Shown here one piece after another: positions 1 through 8,135 of a stretch of DNA of 64,000 bases (position 1 is the stretch's first letter; the number at the start of each line of letters is the position of its first letter). Both the position numbers and the translations under genes were made by a program. The DNA is from Thermoplasmata archaeon. GTDB taxonomy: Archaea; Thermoplasmatota; DTKX01; JAHFTX01. The notes beneath the pieces were generated by a model, which did not search any database, had not been told where the DNA came from, and worked only from the letters and a program-made list of their open reading frames with translations. The stretch spans positions 1 through 64,000 of the forward strand of contig JAHFTX010000005.1 of assembly GCA_023265395.1 (NCBI GenBank). Direction: 5' to 3'.

Positions 1-728
1 CCGCTCTGGGCGACCACCGAGACGTCCTCGAAGATCCGCCCGCCGGCGAGCTTGACGATCACCGGAACCTTGTCCCCGGTCAGTTCGCGCAGCAGCTCCA
101 CGTGCCCTGCGAGGTCAGCGCCGTCGGCGATGTCGAGGTGGCGCGGGGGGTTGCGCACCGGGACGGCCGTGACGTCGAAGACCTCTCGGACCCACTTGTC
201 CATGGTCGTCGCGAGCTCCTCTTGGTGGCTGAAGGCCATGTCGATGACGACGCCCACCCCATGACGCAGGGTCGTGGTGTCGATGGCATAGCGCCCCTTG
301 GACCACTTGGTGAAGTAGCGCCCCTTGTTCTGGTGGAGGACCTCCTGCTCCTCCAGCGATGGTCGGCCGTCCCCCCCGCACAGAGGCACGCCCGCCAGGC
401 ATGCGCCCAAGGTGAGGGCGAGCCGGGTGGCATGGTCGACCGTCCCGAGGCTGAAATCGGCCAGGAAGAGCGGGGAGGGCCAGACCATCCCGTCGGAGAA
501 GTGGAGCTCGGCATTGACCTCCTCAGCGATCGCTGGAGCATTGGAGGGGGTGACCACAAGTTGTTCGAGGCCGCCATCGCCCAGCACGGGGCCCCAGCGC
601 CGGGTTGGGGTGCGCCCATGGGCGGCCAGGTGACGGATGTGACTGATGACGTCCTGGATCGTCTGGGCCTGCCCTGCCGCTTGCAAGGGCGACGGCAGCG
701 CCGCCTCTTTCTGGGACGCCACGGCCAT
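1..728 (-). CDS. FMN-dependent glutamate synthase-like protein (alpha-hydroxy-acid/GltB domain), partial, runs off left edge
   Basis: Not in ORF track because it has no stop inside the window. Hand translation from ATG at 728 (minus): MAVASQKEAALPSPLQAAGQAQTIQDVISHIRHL...AELHFSDGMVWPSPLFLADFSLGTVDHATRLALTLGACLAGVPLCGGDGRPSLEEQEVLHQNKGRYFTKWSKGRYAID...LTGDKVPVIVKLAGGRIFEDVSVVAQS; resembles GltB FMN-binding domain. Confidence 0.65.
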   Translation of the reverse strand, partial: MAVASQKEAALPSPLQAAGQAQTIQDVISHIRHLAAHGRTPTRRWGPVLGDGGLEQLVVTPSNAPAIAEEVNAELHFSDGMVWPSPLFLADFSLGTVDHATRLALTLGACLAGVPLCGGDGRPSLEEQEVLHQNKGRYFTKWSKGRYAIDTTTLRHGVGVVIDMAFSHQEELATTMDKWVREVFDVTAVPVRNPPRHLDIADGADLAGHVELLRELTGDKVPVIVKLAGGRIFEDVSVVAQS

Positions 729-796
729 CCATAGAAGGCGGGGTATTTGCGGCTTTGGGGCCGGGCCTTTCACCACCGTTGGCTCGCGGACTTAAA

Positions 797-824
797 CAAC
801 CGTACCACGGTTGGCCTTAAGGCC
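797..824. promoter_or_regulatory. Two adjacent palindromes: CAACCGT-ACC-ACGGTTG (797-813) and GGCCTTAAGGCC (813-824)
   Basis: Read directly in the divergent intergenic region between the 728(-) and 851(+) starts. Confidence 0.6.
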
Positions 825-850
825 GATACGCCTTTATCGCCAGGGTCGCC

Positions 851-2110
851 ATGGTGCCGCTGCGACGGGGTGGGAAGGTGGTCCGGCTTGGCCTGCTTGC
901 GACCTTGACCCTGGGGCTGCTGCTGACCGGCCTTGCGCCGCTGGGCGTCGTCGCGCAGGACGTCACCTACCAGGTCGTCGATGCCCAAGGCGACAGCGCC
1001 TCGGCCATCGACTCCCGCGACTTCGTCGCAGCGGGGATCATCGAGGAGACGGGCTCGACCATCAAGGTGCAGATCGCCATCGTGGCCCTTGAGTCGATCA
1101 CCAACCCCAACGACCTGCCGGACCTGCCCCAGATCGAGTACGAGTTCTACTTCACCGCCGGCGGCTCCTCGTACGCTGCAGCAGCAATCATCCGCGTCCA
1201 CGGACCGCTGGCCGCGACCGCCAGCTACGAGCTCCGCTCGGTCGATGCGAGCACGACCCCACCGACGGAGACCACCCTCAAGGCTGCCCAGGGAGGCAAC
1301 TACGACCTGGCGAACAACGTCGTCGAGCTGACCATCTCCAAGAGTGACCTCAACACCCCGCAAGAGGGCGACGTGGCCACCCGCACCTACGGCGCGGTCT
1401 GGTTCTCGACCTTCACCGGGGCGCCCACCTTCGCCTACACCAACCGCACCCTCGAGGACCGTGGCCCTGACAGCGGCTTTGGCGACGACTACGTCTTCCT
1501 TGGCGAGATGCAGGACCGTTTCGAGGTGACGATGAGCCTGACCGGTCCGTCGCTGGCCAACGCCACCTTCGAGACCCCGGCACAGTTCCCCTTCAACGTC
1601 TCCAACAACGGCACGGCGATGGAGGACTTGACCTTCAACTACACCCTGGTCACCGGGACCATCAACGACTGGAAGGTCTCGATCGCACCCCCGAAGCTGC
1701 AGGTCCAGCCCCATGAGAGCGGACGCATGGTGCTGTCGGTACGCCCCAGCAGCAACAAGGTCGCGGCTGGCAGCCAGCTGCAGCTGTTCGTCTTCGCCAA
1801 CTCCGCCTCCAACAACACGACCAACTCGGTGAAGGTGACAGTGCAGTTCTCGGCAGGTCCGGCACCGGTGCCCCCCCCAAAGAACCCGGGCAAGGAGGTC
1901 GTCGGCGCGCTGGTGGCCTACGCGCCCTACATCCTCGTCCTGGTCGCAGCGGTCGTCGGCCTCGTGCTGGTCGGTCGCGTCCGCGCATCGCGGCGGGCCC
2001 GGAAGGAGTTCGATCGCTCCGGCGCGCCCGCACCGCCCGTGGTGCCCCCACCGCCGACCGTCCTGGGCACGGCGGGCAAGTCCCAAGTCGTCGAGTTCGA
2101 GGATGCCTGA
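851..2110 (+). CDS. Secreted/membrane-anchored protein with C-terminal TM helix and short cytosolic tail
   Basis: N-terminal hydrophobic signal (LGLLATLTLGLLLTGLAPLGVVAQ), N-glycosylation sequons, C-terminal TM YILVLVAAVVGLVLVGRV + basic RASRRARKE. Confidence 0.75.
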   Translation: MVPLRRGGKVVRLGLLATLTLGLLLTGLAPLGVVAQDVTYQVVDAQGDSASAIDSRDFVAAGIIEETGSTIKVQIAIVALESITNPNDLPDLPQIEYEFYFTAGGSSYAAAAIIRVHGPLAATASYELRSVDASTTPPTETTLKAAQGGNYDLANNVVELTISKSDLNTPQEGDVATRTYGAVWFSTFTGAPTFAYTNRTLEDRGPDSGFGDDYVFLGEMQDRFEVTMSLTGPSLANATFETPAQFPFNVSNNGTAMEDLTFNYTLVTGTINDWKVSIAPPKLQVQPHESGRMVLSVRPSSNKVAAGSQLQLFVFANSASNNTTNSVKVTVQFSAGPAPVPPPKNPGKEVVGALVAYAPYILVLVAAVVGLVLVGRVRASRRARKEFDRSGAPAPPVVPPPPTVLGTAGKSQVVEFEDA

Positions 2111-2162
2111 GCCGGGCCCTGCCTGGGGAGCTCCCTCCTCCTTGGTTCGCCCGCCGTAGCCA

Positions 2163-2936
2163 TCAGGCCGAGCTCGCGGGGGGTCGGCGTGGTCGGGAGG
2201 CCGCACCGCTTCGCAGCGCCAGGATCGGCCCGATGGTGACATAGCCAAGGACGAGGGCCAGTCCCACTGCCGCGAGGGCCTCGAAGAGCGGTCGGCTGAC
2301 GACCCCCGGCCGCACGTACTGGAGCGCCAAGGCTCCCATGACCGCACCGACGCCGATGGCAAAGGCGATCCCGACGCGTCCGCCCAGCTTGGGGTAGGGG
2401 ACGGGGGAGACCATCAGCAGTGCGCAGAGCATCCCCAGCAACGACGGGACGAGCGGCTGCGCAGCGAACAGCTGGCTGCTGACCACGACGGCGAGCGCCG
2501 TCGCCGGGGTCGGCAGCCCCGTGAACCCGACGTACTGGTGGCCGACCTTTGTGTAGCGGACCAACCGCGCCAGCCCGAGCACCCCCACGGCCGCTGCCGA
2601 GGCCAGCGCAAGGGCGCTGATCGGGCCGCGGTAGGGCACCCCAGAGGCGACGGCCAGCAGCACCGCCGGAGCGACGCAGAAGCAGACCCCGTCGCTGAGG
2701 CTATCGAGGGTGACCCCAAAGTCATGCTTGGTCCCAAAGCGACGGGCAGCGGCACCATCCATCCCGTCGAGCACCAGGGCGACGACGATCAATCCGGTCG
2801 CAAGGGTCTGGTCGTGCCAGACCACCAAGGACGCGATCGCCACCAGCCCGCAGGACATGGCACAGAGGGTCAGGATATCGGCGATCCCGACCAGCCGCAC
2901 CCGCGCCAGCAGGTCCACCGCGCCACGACGGCCCAA
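2163..2936 (-). CDS. pssA: CDP-alcohol phosphatidyltransferase, archaetidylserine synthase-like
   Basis: Motif DGMDGAAARRFGTKHDFGVTLDSLSD (DGxxAR...G...D...D), multiple TM segments. Confidence 0.8.
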   Translation of the reverse strand: MGRRGAVDLLARVRLVGIADILTLCAMSCGLVAIASLVVWHDQTLATGLIVVALVLDGMDGAAARRFGTKHDFGVTLDSLSDGVCFCVAPAVLLAVASGVPYRGPISALALASAAAVGVLGLARLVRYTKVGHQYVGFTGLPTPATALAVVVSSQLFAAQPLVPSLLGMLCALLMVSPVPYPKLGGRVGIAFAIGVGAVMGALALQYVRPGVVSRPLFEALAAVGLALVLGYVTIGPILALRSGAASRPRRPPASSA

Positions 2937-2997
2937 GGCACCATCAAGGCTTCGGGACCAGCGCAGGGCTCAAGGCCAACCCCGGTGTTCTAGGGCC

Positions 2998-4371
2998 GTG
3001 GCCTCTCCTGTCGGCGGCTCGACGCACCCAGACGAGGGCGAGCGGATCGACCCCTGGTCGTCGCGCCAGTTTGCCGACTACCAGCGCCTCTTCGACCGTT
3101 TCGGGATCGAGCCGTTCGACCCTTCAGGGCTCCCCCAGCCCCAGCGGCTCTTCCGACGGGGCGTGGTCTTTGGCCAACGGGGCTTCTCCTACATCCAGCG
3201 CGCCATCGACCGCAAGGAACCCTTCGCGGTGCTGACGGGGCTGATGCCCTCGGGGTACATGCACATCGGTCACAAGATGGTCATCGACCAGGTCCGCTAC
3301 TTCCAGTCCCTTGGGGCGGAGGTGTTCCTGCTGGTGGCCGACTACGAGGCCTACGCCACCCGCGGACGGAGTCTCGCCGATGGTCGCAAGATCGCCATCG
3401 AATCCTACCTGGCCAACTACATCGCGATGGGTCTCGACCCGCAGCGCACCCAGGTCTACTTCCAGAGCAGCCGCACGGCGGTGCGTGACCTTGCCCTGAT
3501 GCTGGGAACCAAGGTCACCTGGGCGACCATGCGGGCGATCTACGGCTTCGGGGATTCGACGACCATGGCGCATGCCGCGGCGCCACTGGTGCAGGTGGGA
3601 GACATCCTCCACGTCCAGCTCGAGCGCTACGGCGGGCCGCGGCCGACCCTCGTCCCCGTCGGCGTCGACCAGGACCCACACCTTCGCCTGACTCGGGACA
3701 TCGCCGCAGCCCATCGGATGGTCAACATCACCGCCACCGCCGATGGCCGCCTGGGGGTCTTCGTCCGTGGCGACGAACGGATCACCGAGCTGCTCGATGC
3801 AGCCCAGGCCGCCCTCAAGGGCGCTGGCTACCGCGCCTTCGAGCGCAACGATCCCTACAAGGCCCTCTATCTGACGGGCGTGGCGCCCACACCGGCCGCC
3901 CTGCTCGAGCTCGACGTGGCCCTGATGCCCCTCGAGCGTGCGTTTGGGACCTTCCCCTTCTTCCCCCCCTCGGCCAGCTATCACCGCTTCCAGACGGGGC
4001 TGACCGGCGGCAAGATGAGCAGCTCGATACCGGCCAGCTCGGTGTTCATGAATGATTCTCTGGAGGAGGTCTCCAAGAAGATCCGCTCCGCCAAGACCAC
4101 CGGCGGCGCCACCGTCGAGGAGCACCGTGCCCACGGCGGCAAGCCCGAGGGCTGCACCATCTTCGAGATGCACCAGTACCACTTGGTCGACGACGACCGG
4201 GCCCTCGACGACATCGCCCGGCGGTGTCGCTCGGGGGAGCTGCTCTGCGGCACCTGCAAGGGGGAGGCCGCCGAGGGGATGGTCCGCTGGCTCAAGGACC
4301 TCCAAGAGCGCCGACCCGTCGCGCTCGAGCGGCTCCCCGAGTTCCTGCACGAGGACCTGAGCGGAGGATAG
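2998..4371 (+). CDS. trpS: Tryptophan--tRNA ligase (archaeal type)
   Basis: Class I signature PSGYMHIGHKM and GGKMSSS; probable GTG start at 2998 rather than the upstream ORF start at 2710. Confidence 0.85.
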   Translation: MASPVGGSTHPDEGERIDPWSSRQFADYQRLFDRFGIEPFDPSGLPQPQRLFRRGVVFGQRGFSYIQRAIDRKEPFAVLTGLMPSGYMHIGHKMVIDQVRYFQSLGAEVFLLVADYEAYATRGRSLADGRKIAIESYLANYIAMGLDPQRTQVYFQSSRTAVRDLALMLGTKVTWATMRAIYGFGDSTTMAHAAAPLVQVGDILHVQLERYGGPRPTLVPVGVDQDPHLRLTRDIAAAHRMVNITATADGRLGVFVRGDERITELLDAAQAALKGAGYRAFERNDPYKALYLTGVAPTPAALLELDVALMPLERAFGTFPFFPPSASYHRFQTGLTGGKMSSSIPASSVFMNDSLEEVSKKIRSAKTTGGATVEEHRAHGGKPEGCTIFEMHQYHLVDDDRALDDIARRCRSGELLCGTCKGEAAEGMVRWLKDLQERRPVALERLPEFLHEDLSGG

Positions 4372-4375
4372 GCCC

Positions 4376-6085
4376 TCAGAGCACCAGGTGGCGCGCGACG
4401 CCACGTGGGTCGAGTGCCGCCATGATGGCGCGCTGCTGCGGAGTCGGCTCAGGGAGCACCGCAGGCACACCCGAGGGGGGAAGGTGCAGAGGGAATCCCG
4501 TGCATGCGGCGATCTCCGCAGCCGTCGCGTCGCCCACGGTCGAGTGAAGCCGCGCCCGTCGACCTGGCGCCTCGAAGTCGAAGACCGCCAGGGGGGTCAC
4601 CAGTGTGACCGGCCCTCCTCCGAGGAATTCCCGCACCCGTGTGGAACCCGGCGGTCCGTGGCCTGCAGCGGAGACCGCATCGACGCGGGCGACGAGCGTG
4701 CGCACATCGTGTCGCGTCAGATACAGGACCACCCGCCCAGCGCGTGCGGCCATGCTCAACCCCGCACTGCCCGGACCGCGGAGCGTCGGCCGCTGCTGGT
4801 CGCCCACGCCGATGAGGTTGCAGTTGCCCCAGGCATCGACCTGCAGGCCCCCGGCGAAGAACAGGTCGATCCGCGGGCGACCTTGGAGGTCGAGCGCTGC
4901 CGGGAGGTCGAGGAGCGCCTCGGCCATGGTGTACTGCGCGTCGCAGGAGCTGTGGGCCATCGGCGCGAGCGTGGGGTTGACCCCTCCACCCCCACCGTTG
5001 ATCCACCAGAGGTTGGGGGCGAACGTCGCGCGGGCAAGGCCACAGGCGAGCGTCGGCAGCGCCGAGTTGGCCCCGAGGATGACGACCTCGCCATCGCGCA
5101 GCTCTGCCGCAAGCGCGACGACCATGCGCTCGGCAGCGGTCGGTCGCGGGTCAATCCCGCCGGCGCTGGTCGGTGCTGGCTGACACACGGAGTCCATCGT
5201 CCCCGCCGGGAGCGCCGAGGCGTATCGTCCTTCGTCGGCGCACCCGTCGACGAATCGGGCGAGATAGGACTGCGCGCCCGCCGCACACTGGGCCACGTAG
5301 GTGCGGACATGGTCATCATCGATGCGGTAGCGCCCATGGGAGGCACAGGGGTGGCACCCCATCGGTGCGACCACGAGGGCGTCGACGAGGAAACCGGGGA
5401 TGGTCGAGGACCTCCCGCTGCTCGGCCCAAGGTGGTCGACGACCTCTTCGACTTGGAGGATCACGTGGTCTGCAGCGTAGGCCATCAAGACGTCGGTGAA
5501 GGGCGATCCGAGGAGCTCTGCCGTGCCGAAGGGGTCGGCACGTTGGGCGTGGAGCAACGCGACCGAGGGGCGCAGGGCGGGGACGGCCAGCAGCGGGGGC
5601 CCGCCGAAGGGGTCCTGCAAGGGACGGTAGTCGCTCGGGTTGAGGGTGGGGAGGTCAGTCCCCTCGACGCCGCGGGGCAGGGGCATCATCGGCAGCCCCG
5701 CAGCGGCTGCGCGCAACCCCTGGATGATGAAGGCCTCCTCAGCCTCTCGCACCCGCAGGGGAGGGTCGCCCTGCTCGACGGCGCGGCGGAAGTTGGGCGC
5801 CAGGCCATGATGTTCCAATCCGATGTAGGCGACCACCACCGCATCGACCAGTCCCGACCCGATCAGCAGGTCGGCACCGATGCTGGCGGATGGTGAGGTC
5901 ACCAGCGTCGCGATCCGCCGTCGGGACCGGATCAGCTGGCGCACCAGCGCCATCGGCACGTTGTGCAGGTGCATCCCGCCGAGCGCGACCATCGCGCCGC
6001 TGGGGACCAGCTGCTCGATCGCGTCGGAGGCAGGTGCGAGCTTGGGGCGGCGCGGAGGAGTGGGCATGGACCGTGCACGCTGCAA
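4376..6085 (-). CDS. Fused class I CoA-transferase-like protein (GctA-like + GctB-like halves)
   Basis: N-half ATLVTSPSASIGADLLIGSGLVDAVVVAYIGLEHHGLAPNFRRAVE and FIIQGLRAAAAGLPMMPLPRG (A subunit-like); C-half DGEVVILGANSALPTLACGLARATFAPNLWWINGGGGGVNP...PRIDLFFAGGLQVDAWGNCNLIGVG (B subunit-like). Start may be 6067. Confidence 0.75.
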   Translation of the reverse strand: MQRARSMPTPPRRPKLAPASDAIEQLVPSGAMVALGGMHLHNVPMALVRQLIRSRRRIATLVTSPSASIGADLLIGSGLVDAVVVAYIGLEHHGLAPNFRRAVEQGDPPLRVREAEEAFIIQGLRAAAAGLPMMPLPRGVEGTDLPTLNPSDYRPLQDPFGGPPLLAVPALRPSVALLHAQRADPFGTAELLGSPFTDVLMAYAADHVILQVEEVVDHLGPSSGRSSTIPGFLVDALVVAPMGCHPCASHGRYRIDDDHVRTYVAQCAAGAQSYLARFVDGCADEGRYASALPAGTMDSVCQPAPTSAGGIDPRPTAAERMVVALAAELRDGEVVILGANSALPTLACGLARATFAPNLWWINGGGGGVNPTLAPMAHSSCDAQYTMAEALLDLPAALDLQGRPRIDLFFAGGLQVDAWGNCNLIGVGDQQRPTLRGPGSAGLSMAARAGRVVLYLTRHDVRTLVARVDAVSAAGHGPPGSTRVREFLGGGPVTLVTPLAVFDFEAPGRRARLHSTVGDATAAEIAACTGFPLHLPPSGVPAVLPEPTPQQRAIMAALDPRGVARHLVL

Positions 6086-6200
6086 GGTGGCGTCACGAGT
6101 CGCGCGACACCTTTATGGACGTCGCACCCATCCGCCGCGTCGACGATAATCCTGCGCACCTGCGTGGCGCCAGGGAGCCAGGGGCGATCGTCGGAGGCTT

Positions 6201-6707
6201 ATGGCGACGACGAAGACGGGCACCTCGAGTGTGAGCACCCCGGGGACCATCGAGGTGCGCCCGGCCACCGCCGAGGACCACGGACCGCTGGTGGACCTGG
6301 TGCTGCAGGCCTGGGACGCCCAAGCCGTCGCCGAGGGGCTCGACCCCAAGAGCCGACCCAGCCAGCGGCGGGTGCGTGCGACACTCGTCGATGCCGGCGA
6401 GGATGGGCGCCGCAGCCTGTTGTTGGCCGTCGAGGACGGCACCATCGTCGGCTTCGGGGAGATGTGGGTCCTGCCCGACCTCTTCGTCGGCGGGGAGGTC
6501 GCCCTGTTGCGGACGCTCTACGTCGACCCACGGTTGCGCGAACAGGGCGTCGGGACCGTGCTCGTCGAGCGGCTGCTCGAGGTCGCCCACGCCCGTGATG
6601 CACGCACGGTGCGGGTCACCAGCAGCATCGACAACGTCGAAGGTCTGTCGTTCTTCCAGCGCCGCGGGCTGCGCAGCACCGGACTGGTCCTGACGCGCAA
6701 CCTCTAG
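6201..6707 (+). CDS. GNAT family N-acetyltransferase
   Basis: TLYVDPRLREQGVGTVLVERLLEVA acetyl-CoA motif (R/QxxGxG/A-like); SIDNVEGLSFFQRRGLRSTGLVLTRNL. Confidence 0.85.
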   Translation: MATTKTGTSSVSTPGTIEVRPATAEDHGPLVDLVLQAWDAQAVAEGLDPKSRPSQRRVRATLVDAGEDGRRSLLLAVEDGTIVGFGEMWVLPDLFVGGEVALLRTLYVDPRLREQGVGTVLVERLLEVAHARDARTVRVTSSIDNVEGLSFFQRRGLRSTGLVLTRNL

Positions 6708-7963
6708 CCCGATGGCTGGATCGAATCCGACGGCCCTTGCTCCTCGAGCGGGCGCACCTCGAAGGGCTCCCCACAGGTGGGGCAGGCATCGGGGATCCGT
6801 TCGGGGTCGACCGCAGCACCACAGCCGACGCAGAAGACCTGCTGGCCAAGGTCCACCACCTCGAAGGCCGCGGCGGTCTTGCGCACCTGTGCCGGCATCG
6901 TGTAGCGGAACAGCAGGAACCAGAACAGGCTCACCCAGCCCAGGAAGATCACCCATCCGGCGTTGGCGTGGACCCACAGCAGGTGCTGCAGGCCGTCGGC
7001 GGCGGTATCGGTGTAGTAGCCCGTGAGCACGATGATCAGCATGCGCAACAGGTTGGCAGCGTAGGCGGCGCCGATCCCCAGCAGCAGGACCCCCGCCAAG
7101 CGCGCTCGAAGGTGCCCGAACTCGACCAGCACATAGCTGGTGAAGGCCGAGGCGAAGATCGTGAAACTGTAGATCCCGCTGCAGCTGGTGGAGATCCCCA
7201 AGCTGACGATGCCCCCCTGGGCCAGCTCGAAGTCGAGGTAGATCCCGCGAGGCTGCGCGTAGATCCCAAGGGCGTTGAGCATCCCCGCCAAGGGCGGCGC
7301 CAGCAGCGTCGAGCTGTAGATGTCGACGTCGAGCTGCTGGTCGTTGCTGGTGGCCCGGATCACCAGCAGCGGCAGCACCAGCCATACCATCAGGGCCAGC
7401 GAGAACATCAGGGCGAAGTCGCGCTCTTTTGCCCAGGAGCGCGGGACGGCGGGATAGGCCACCAACAGCGCACCCAGCAGGAGCGCGACCACATCGGTGG
7501 TGCCATAGAGCGTGTCGGGGTCGGCGCGCAGCACCACGCCATTGTTGTAGGCGACGTCGGCGAGTATCAGGACGATCCCCGCCGGCGCGAGCAGCCATAC
7601 CCGCCTGCCATCGGCGCCGATGACCGATCCGAGCAGCCGCGCGGCCAGGGAGGGGCCTTCGGGTTCCTCCCCAAAGAAGGGGGCAGGTACGGGAGGGTGG
7701 TGCCTCGTCCTGGTCGGAGGGCTGGCCTCCACCCCCTTGGAAGCCGCGGCCCGGAGGTCGCGGACCTCAAGGGCGACGTAACTGAGGCCCCCCAAGGCCA
7801 TCAGGGCGCCGACACCCCACATCCAGGGGTAGACAGCGACGAGCTTGTTGGAGGAGACGGCAAGGTCGACGCCCTCGACTCCGATCAGGAGCGCAAGGAA
7901 CACACGCAGGAAGGTCCACAGCCTCTCCCTGGGTCGGCTCCTGCCCGACTGCGCGACTGCCAT
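6704..7963 (-). CDS. Exosortase/archaeosortase family protein with C-terminal zinc ribbon
   Basis: Multi-TM protein with LGISTSCSGIYSF (Cys), AANLLRMLIIVL (Arg), HANAGWVIFLGW (His) triad context; C-terminus FCVGCGAAVDPERIPDACPTCGEPFEV. Confidence 0.85.
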   Translation of the reverse strand: MAVAQSGRSRPRERLWTFLRVFLALLIGVEGVDLAVSSNKLVAVYPWMWGVGALMALGGLSYVALEVRDLRAAASKGVEASPPTRTRHHPPVPAPFFGEEPEGPSLAARLLGSVIGADGRRVWLLAPAGIVLILADVAYNNGVVLRADPDTLYGTTDVVALLLGALLVAYPAVPRSWAKERDFALMFSLALMVWLVLPLLVIRATSNDQQLDVDIYSSTLLAPPLAGMLNALGIYAQPRGIYLDFELAQGGIVSLGISTSCSGIYSFTIFASAFTSYVLVEFGHLRARLAGVLLLGIGAAYAANLLRMLIIVLTGYYTDTAADGLQHLLWVHANAGWVIFLGWVSLFWFLLFRYTMPAQVRKTAAAFEVVDLGQQVFCVGCGAAVDPERIPDACPTCGEPFEVRPLEEQGPSDSIQPSG

Positions 7964-8135
7964 GCCCTCTCCGCAGGTGCCTGGCTTGTAGGGATGGGTT
8001 ATTAACGTCTTGCCCCGCCTCCGCAGGGGAGCGGGCCTGGCGCAGCACTCCTACGACAACGCGGGGGAAAGCACTATGGGGTGGCATCCTGCTCGATGCT
8101 TCTGCGACGTCAGCGCCCATCGCAGAGGAGGTTGC

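Noticed and set aside
770-2362. 530-aa minus-strand ORF
   Set aside because: Antisense shadow of the 851-2110 membrane protein; low-complexity G/R/D composition, no recognisable domain.
3124-5896. Long ORFs 3124..4470(-) and 4388..5896(+)
   Set aside because: Antisense to TrpRS and the CoA-transferase-like gene; biased composition typical of high-GC shadow frames.
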